Source: Trebonia kvetii (GTDB taxonomy: Bacteria; Actinomycetota; Actinomycetes; Streptosporangiales; Streptosporangiaceae). From it: a stretch of 64,000 nt of DNA. Positions within the stretch are counted from its first letter, which is position 1; each line of letters opens with the position of its first letter. The notes below the pieces were generated by a model, which worked only from the letters and a program-made list of their open reading frames with translations, was not told the origin of the DNA and searched no databases. Both the position numbers and the translations under genes were made by a program. Shown piece by piece: positions 61,264-64,000 of the stretch. The stretch covers positions 620,001 through 684,000 of the forward strand of contig NZ_RPFW01000002.1 in assembly GCF_007827045.1 (NCBI RefSeq), given 5' to 3'.

Positions 61264-62814
61264 TCAGTCCCTGACCTGGACCGTGAGCGTCTTGACGTTG
61301 GACGCGGACCGCTGCTTGAACGTCGAGAACCGCACGTCGAAGCCGCGGCGGCTGGCGATCAGCTGCAGCAGCGGGCCGTTCACCCAGTTGACGACGGAGC
61401 CGTCGTACTTGCCGGGGCCGAAGAAGCCGTCGCGGTAGTCGCCCGGCCGCGTGGTGAACAGGTCGTGGCAGACCATCCGGCCGAACGGGTGCAGCAGCGG
61501 CAGCGTGTCGGCGAACGACGACAGCGCGCCGTTCGACACGTGCATCCGCACGTTGCCCTCCGCGGCGAGCAGCGGGCGGAGGATCTCGCCGGTCACCGCC
61601 GGGGTGATCAGGTAGGTGTCGAGTCCCTGCAGCGGCACGTAGCGCTCCGCCTGGCGCAGCGCCTGCCAGACCGCACGCCAGAACTGCACCGCCTGGCCCG
61701 TGTCGGTGAACTTCTCCGGCAGCGACTCGGCGAGCAGCTCGGGGCCGATCCGCAGCAGCCGCTCGGTGAGCTGGGCGATCTCGGCACGGCCGAGCCCGAA
61801 GCCCGCGGCGATCTCATCCGCGGCCGCGCCCGGCAGGTAGGACCTGGTCTGCACCAGGTAGGTCCGGCCGCGGATGACCGCGACCTCGTCGCTTGGCAGG
61901 TTGTCGTAGACATTGGAGATGTAGACCAGGAACGCCTTGCCGGCCAGGAACCCGACGGAGCCCGACAGCTTGGTCGCCTCGAGGACCAGGCCGGAGACGT
62001 GGTTGCCGTGGTGCGCCACCTCGGCGCGGGCCCGGTCGAGCACGTGCGCGGAGTAATCGCCCATCAGGTAGTGGAGCCGCCGGTAGTAGTCGCGGCCGTG
62101 CCGGTGGTCGAGCTCGGCGAACTCATCGAGCCAGGTGCGGGCCTGCCCGCCGTTGCCCACGCCGAGCTCGATGACATACAGCTCCTCGGGCAGGGCGCGC
62201 CGCGAGGCCAGTTCGTCCCAGCAGGAGAACAGGTCGAGGATGACCTCGCGGGCGGCGGCGGCGTTGCGTGCGTCGGACTCACCGCCGGGCAGCGACTGCT
62301 CGTACTCCTTGCCGGTCGCCTTCTCCCAGGCGGCCAGCGCCTGCCAGTACAGCGCGTTGAACCGCCAGACGCAGCTGGCCGAGCCGGGCACCCAGGGCTC
62401 GAGCCACACCCGGTCGCCCGCACCGCCGCCCAGTCCGCCGACCCCGGCGCCGGTGCCGTCGGTGACGTGCACCGCGTCGGACAGCGCCGCGGTCACCTCG
62501 GCGGCGACGTCCGTCTCCGGGCGGGCGCAGCGCCGCAGGTCCATGGCGAGTTCGTAGCCCTCAACCGAGGCCTGGGCGGCGCCAGTGCTGGCAAGGAGAG
62601 CGGCGTCGGTGGCGAGCACCGGCCTGACCATCGCGATCTCGCGGAAGTTCGACCGGTACTGGATCCAGTCGCAGACCGCGCGCACCGCCGTCAGGTCGAC
62701 CTCGTACCGGCACAGCGCTTCGACCATCGGCTCGATGGCCGCCTGCGCGCCCGCGGACTCGCGCAGCCGCCGGACCGCCCTGATGTCAATCTCCACAGGT
62801 GCAGCGCATTCCAC
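61264..62814 (-). CDS. Unrecognised protein with a MidA/SAM-methyltransferase-like core
   Basis: About 516 residues. I do not recognise the family. Around residues 214-225, YVIELGVGNGGQAR looks like SAM-binding motif I, and ~301-307 NVYDNLP resembles the NExxDxxP segment of MidA/NDUFAF7-type protein-arginine methyltransferases. The N-terminal ~200 residues (DIRAVRRLRESAGAQAAIEP, CDWIQYRSNFREIAMVRPVL) and the C-terminal ~150 match nothing I know. GTG 62814 has GGGGA 8 nt upstream; ATG 62829 has no such site. It is the first gene of an operon with core MetE and MetK, so it may pass a methyl group to homocysteine or use the SAM produced. Confidence 0.75.
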   Translation of the reverse strand: MECAAPVEIDIRAVRRLRESAGAQAAIEPMVEALCRYEVDLTAVRAVCDWIQYRSNFREIAMVRPVLATDAALLASTGAAQASVEGYELAMDLRRCARPETDVAAEVTAALSDAVHVTDGTGAGVGGLGGGAGDRVWLEPWVPGSASCVWRFNALYWQALAAWEKATGKEYEQSLPGGESDARNAAAAREVILDLFSCWDELASRRALPEELYVIELGVGNGGQARTWLDEFAELDHRHGRDYYRRLHYLMGDYSAHVLDRARAEVAHHGNHVSGLVLEATKLSGSVGFLAGKAFLVYISNVYDNLPSDEVAVIRGRTYLVQTRSYLPGAAADEIAAGFGLGRAEIAQLTERLLRIGPELLAESLPEKFTDTGQAVQFWRAVWQALRQAERYVPLQGLDTYLITPAVTGEILRPLLAAEGNVRMHVSNGALSSFADTLPLLHPFGRMVCHDLFTTRPGDYRDGFFGPGKYDGSVVNWVNGPLLQLIASRRGFDVRFSTFKQRSASNVKTLTVQVRD

Positions 62815-62886
62815 GGGAATTCCCCGCATGAAAAGAGACGAATTTTATGACTCGCGAGCCAGTAATTTCCGCGCCAGTGCTTTGCA

Positions 62887-62910
62887 CACCGAATTCGGCA
62901 CCGAATTTGG
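62887..62910. promoter_or_regulatory. 12-nt direct repeat upstream of the methyltransferase-metE-metK operon
   Basis: CACCGAATTCGG (62887-62898) and CACCGAATTTGG (62899-62910) are adjacent and differ at one base. They lie ~75 nt before the operon start in an AT-richer region. They could bind a regulator; no promoter boxes are certain. The remaining part of this ~230-nt gap up to the hairpin at 63045 shows no gene or recognisable SAM riboswitch. Confidence 0.5.
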
Positions 62911-63044
62911 TGGCCGCGCACAACTGCGGCGGGTTGTCCTGGCTATCTTGCACGTTCCTCATGCTGCCTCAGCGAATGCGCGCGGACATCCGCCCGCTGC
63001 ACAAGCTTCGCCGCGAGGGCGTTGTGTCAGCCGCACAAATGACA

Positions 63045-63070
63045 ACAGGCCCGACGATCGTCGGGCCTGT
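63045..63070 (-). terminator. Perfect 26-nt palindrome, terminator of the LLM gene
   Basis: ACAGGCCCGACGA (63045-63057) and TCGTCGGGCCTGT (63058-63070) are exact complements. On the minus strand it follows the oxidoreductase stop by 27 nt and is followed by TGTCATTTGTG, a modest T-rich tail. Confidence 0.85.
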
Positions 63071-63097
63071 CGCAATACCTCCTGGTCAGAGACCGTA

Positions 63098-64000
63098 TTA
63101 ACGGAAACGGCTGACTACCTGCTCGCCGAGCAGTTCGATGTGCGCCACGTCGGACGGCCCGTACACATGGAGGTAGACGGTGTCCGCGCCCTGGGTCGCC
63201 AGGTCCTCGATCACCCGGATCAGGTCGTCCGCGTAGCCGGTGACCCCGGCCTGCAGCAGCCGGGCGCCCGGCTCGCCGAGCGACTCCTTGCGCCGCTCCA
63301 GGTCGGCCGCGTCTCGTCCGATGCAGGTGGGCACGGTGGCGGACAGCCGGATGCCGGCCGGGTCGCGACCGACCACCTCCTCGCAGACCCGCCTGAAGTT
63401 GGCGTACCGCTCCCGCAGGTCAAGGCCGAGCGCTCCGTTGAACTCGTCGGCGTACTTGGCGGCCAGGGTGGGGGTGCGCTTGGCGCCCGCGCCGCCGATG
63501 ATGATCTTCGGCCGGGACGCGAAGCGCGGGATCGAGGCGCAGTCGCGCACCTGGTAGTGCTTGCCCTCGAAGCTGAACCGCTCCCCTGGCTTGGTGTCCC
63601 AGATGCCGGTCAGGATCGCCAACTGCTCCTCGAGCCGGTCGAACCGCTCGCCGAGCGGCGGGAACGGGATGCCGAAGTAGTTGTGCTCCCGCTCGTACCA
63701 GGCGGCGCCGATGCCGAGTTCGGCGCGCCCGCCGCTCATCTGGTCCACCGTGGCGACCTCGACGGCGAGCTGCCCCGGCAGCCGGAACGTGCTGGCGTTG
63801 ACCAGCGTGCCGAGGCGGACCCGCTGCGTTTGCACGGCCAAGCCCGCCAGGGTCGTCCAGGAGTCGGTCGGCTGGTAGGTGGTGTCGTCGGCGTCAATGC
63901 CCAGGTAGTGGTCGGAGCGGAAGAAGGCGTCGAAGCCGCCCTCCTCCGCCGCCGTCGCCAGGGCCAGGATCTGCGCGTAGCTGGCGCCGTGGTGCGGTTC
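63098..64000 (-). CDS. LLM-class F420-type oxidoreductase (5' end beyond window)
   Basis: The frame is open from the right edge (EPHHGASYAQILALATAAEE) to the stop at 63098, ~300 residues visible. GFDAFFRSDHYLG, VRLGTLVNASTFRLPGQLAV, DQMSGGRAELGIGAAWYERE and RPKIIIGGAGAKRTPTLAA are luciferase-like monooxygenase/F420 signatures. It would oxidise or reduce an unknown substrate with F420 or flavin. Only the first residues are missing. It ends at a perfect palindromic terminator. Confidence 0.9.
   Translation of the reverse strand, partial: EPHHGASYAQILALATAAEEGGFDAFFRSDHYLGIDADDTTYQPTDSWTTLAGLAVQTQRVRLGTLVNASTFRLPGQLAVEVATVDQMSGGRAELGIGAAWYEREHNYFGIPFPPLGERFDRLEEQLAILTGIWDTKPGERFSFEGKHYQVRDCASIPRFASRPKIIIGGAGAKRTPTLAAKYADEFNGALGLDLRERYANFRRVCEEVVGRDPAGIRLSATVPTCIGRDAADLERRKESLGEPGARLLQAGVTGYADDLIRVIEDLATQGADTVYLHVYGPSDVAHIELLGEQVVSRFR

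Noticed and set aside
62815..63044. SAM riboswitch before the methyltransferase-metE-metK operon
   Set aside because: I could not find the conserved SAM-I/IV core sequences in the minus-strand leader; only direct repeats and a palindromic terminator are seen.

Overview
The window is about 70% GC and codes densely on both strands, with frequent GTG/TTG starts and 4-nt stop/start overlaps. Together with osmoprotectant and branched-chain-type ABC systems, an NDMA-type alcohol dehydrogenase, a mycofactocin-type SDR and an LLM (F420-type) oxidoreductase, this points to a chromosomal segment of a soil-type actinomycete. I see no rRNA, tRNA, CRISPR array, transposase or phage genes.

Layout. (1) 1-5994: a plus-strand cluster with a split PEP-synthase-like dikinase (the first gene is cut by the window edge), a biotin carrier, a biotin carboxylase, a pyruvate-carboxylase-type carboxyltransferase and a HAD phosphatase. 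(2) 6052-15652: quinone oxidoreductase, methyltransferase, a deletion scar joining two broken genes (SnoaL-like and TetR), an M20 amidohydrolase, methionine aminopeptidase, an enolase-superfamily enzyme and a four-gene osmoprotectant ABC operon. (3) 15923-25709: YjbR protein, a 1145-residue KAP-type membrane NTPase with TIR-like and Clp_N-like N-terminal regions, aldo/keto reductase, an HTH-methyltransferase fusion under a duplicated palindromic operator, an ABC exporter, a GNAT protein, a frameshifted CoA-binding protein and an ArsI/CadI-like protein divergent from an ArsR regulator. (4) 26274-32814: a branched-chain-type importer in which LivH, LivM and LivG are one polypeptide, with its binding protein, a MetE-like methyltransferase and a divergent LivF. 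(5) 32842-36472: D,D-carboxypeptidase, zinc-ribbon membrane protein and orphan LanC-like protein. (6) 36465-41360: a five-gene catabolic operon (CoA transferase, Ltp2-like thiolase, DUF35, mycofactocin-type SDR, NDMA-type alcohol dehydrogenase). (7) 41580-50559: second zinc-ribbon paralogue, lipid kinase with a degenerate HAD partner, then SulP permease divergent from an unusual P-type ATPase, followed by PPK2. (8) 50641-58318: thioesterase, a possibly broken membrane protein, class A beta-lactamase-like protein and a second, complete liv operon. (9) 58964-62814: an operon of an unrecognised methyltransferase-like protein, a core MetE and MetK, closed by a strong terminator. (10) 63098-64000: LLM oxidoreductase running off the window.

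The least explained parts are the KAP NTPase, the methyltransferase-MetE-MetK operon, the P-type ATPase that lacks the usual ion-binding residues, the zinc-ribbon paralogues, and a short dispersed CCGAACGGGTTCGG-like element that recurs mainly between genes. Start sites and functional names are read by eye from the sequence; no database search was run.
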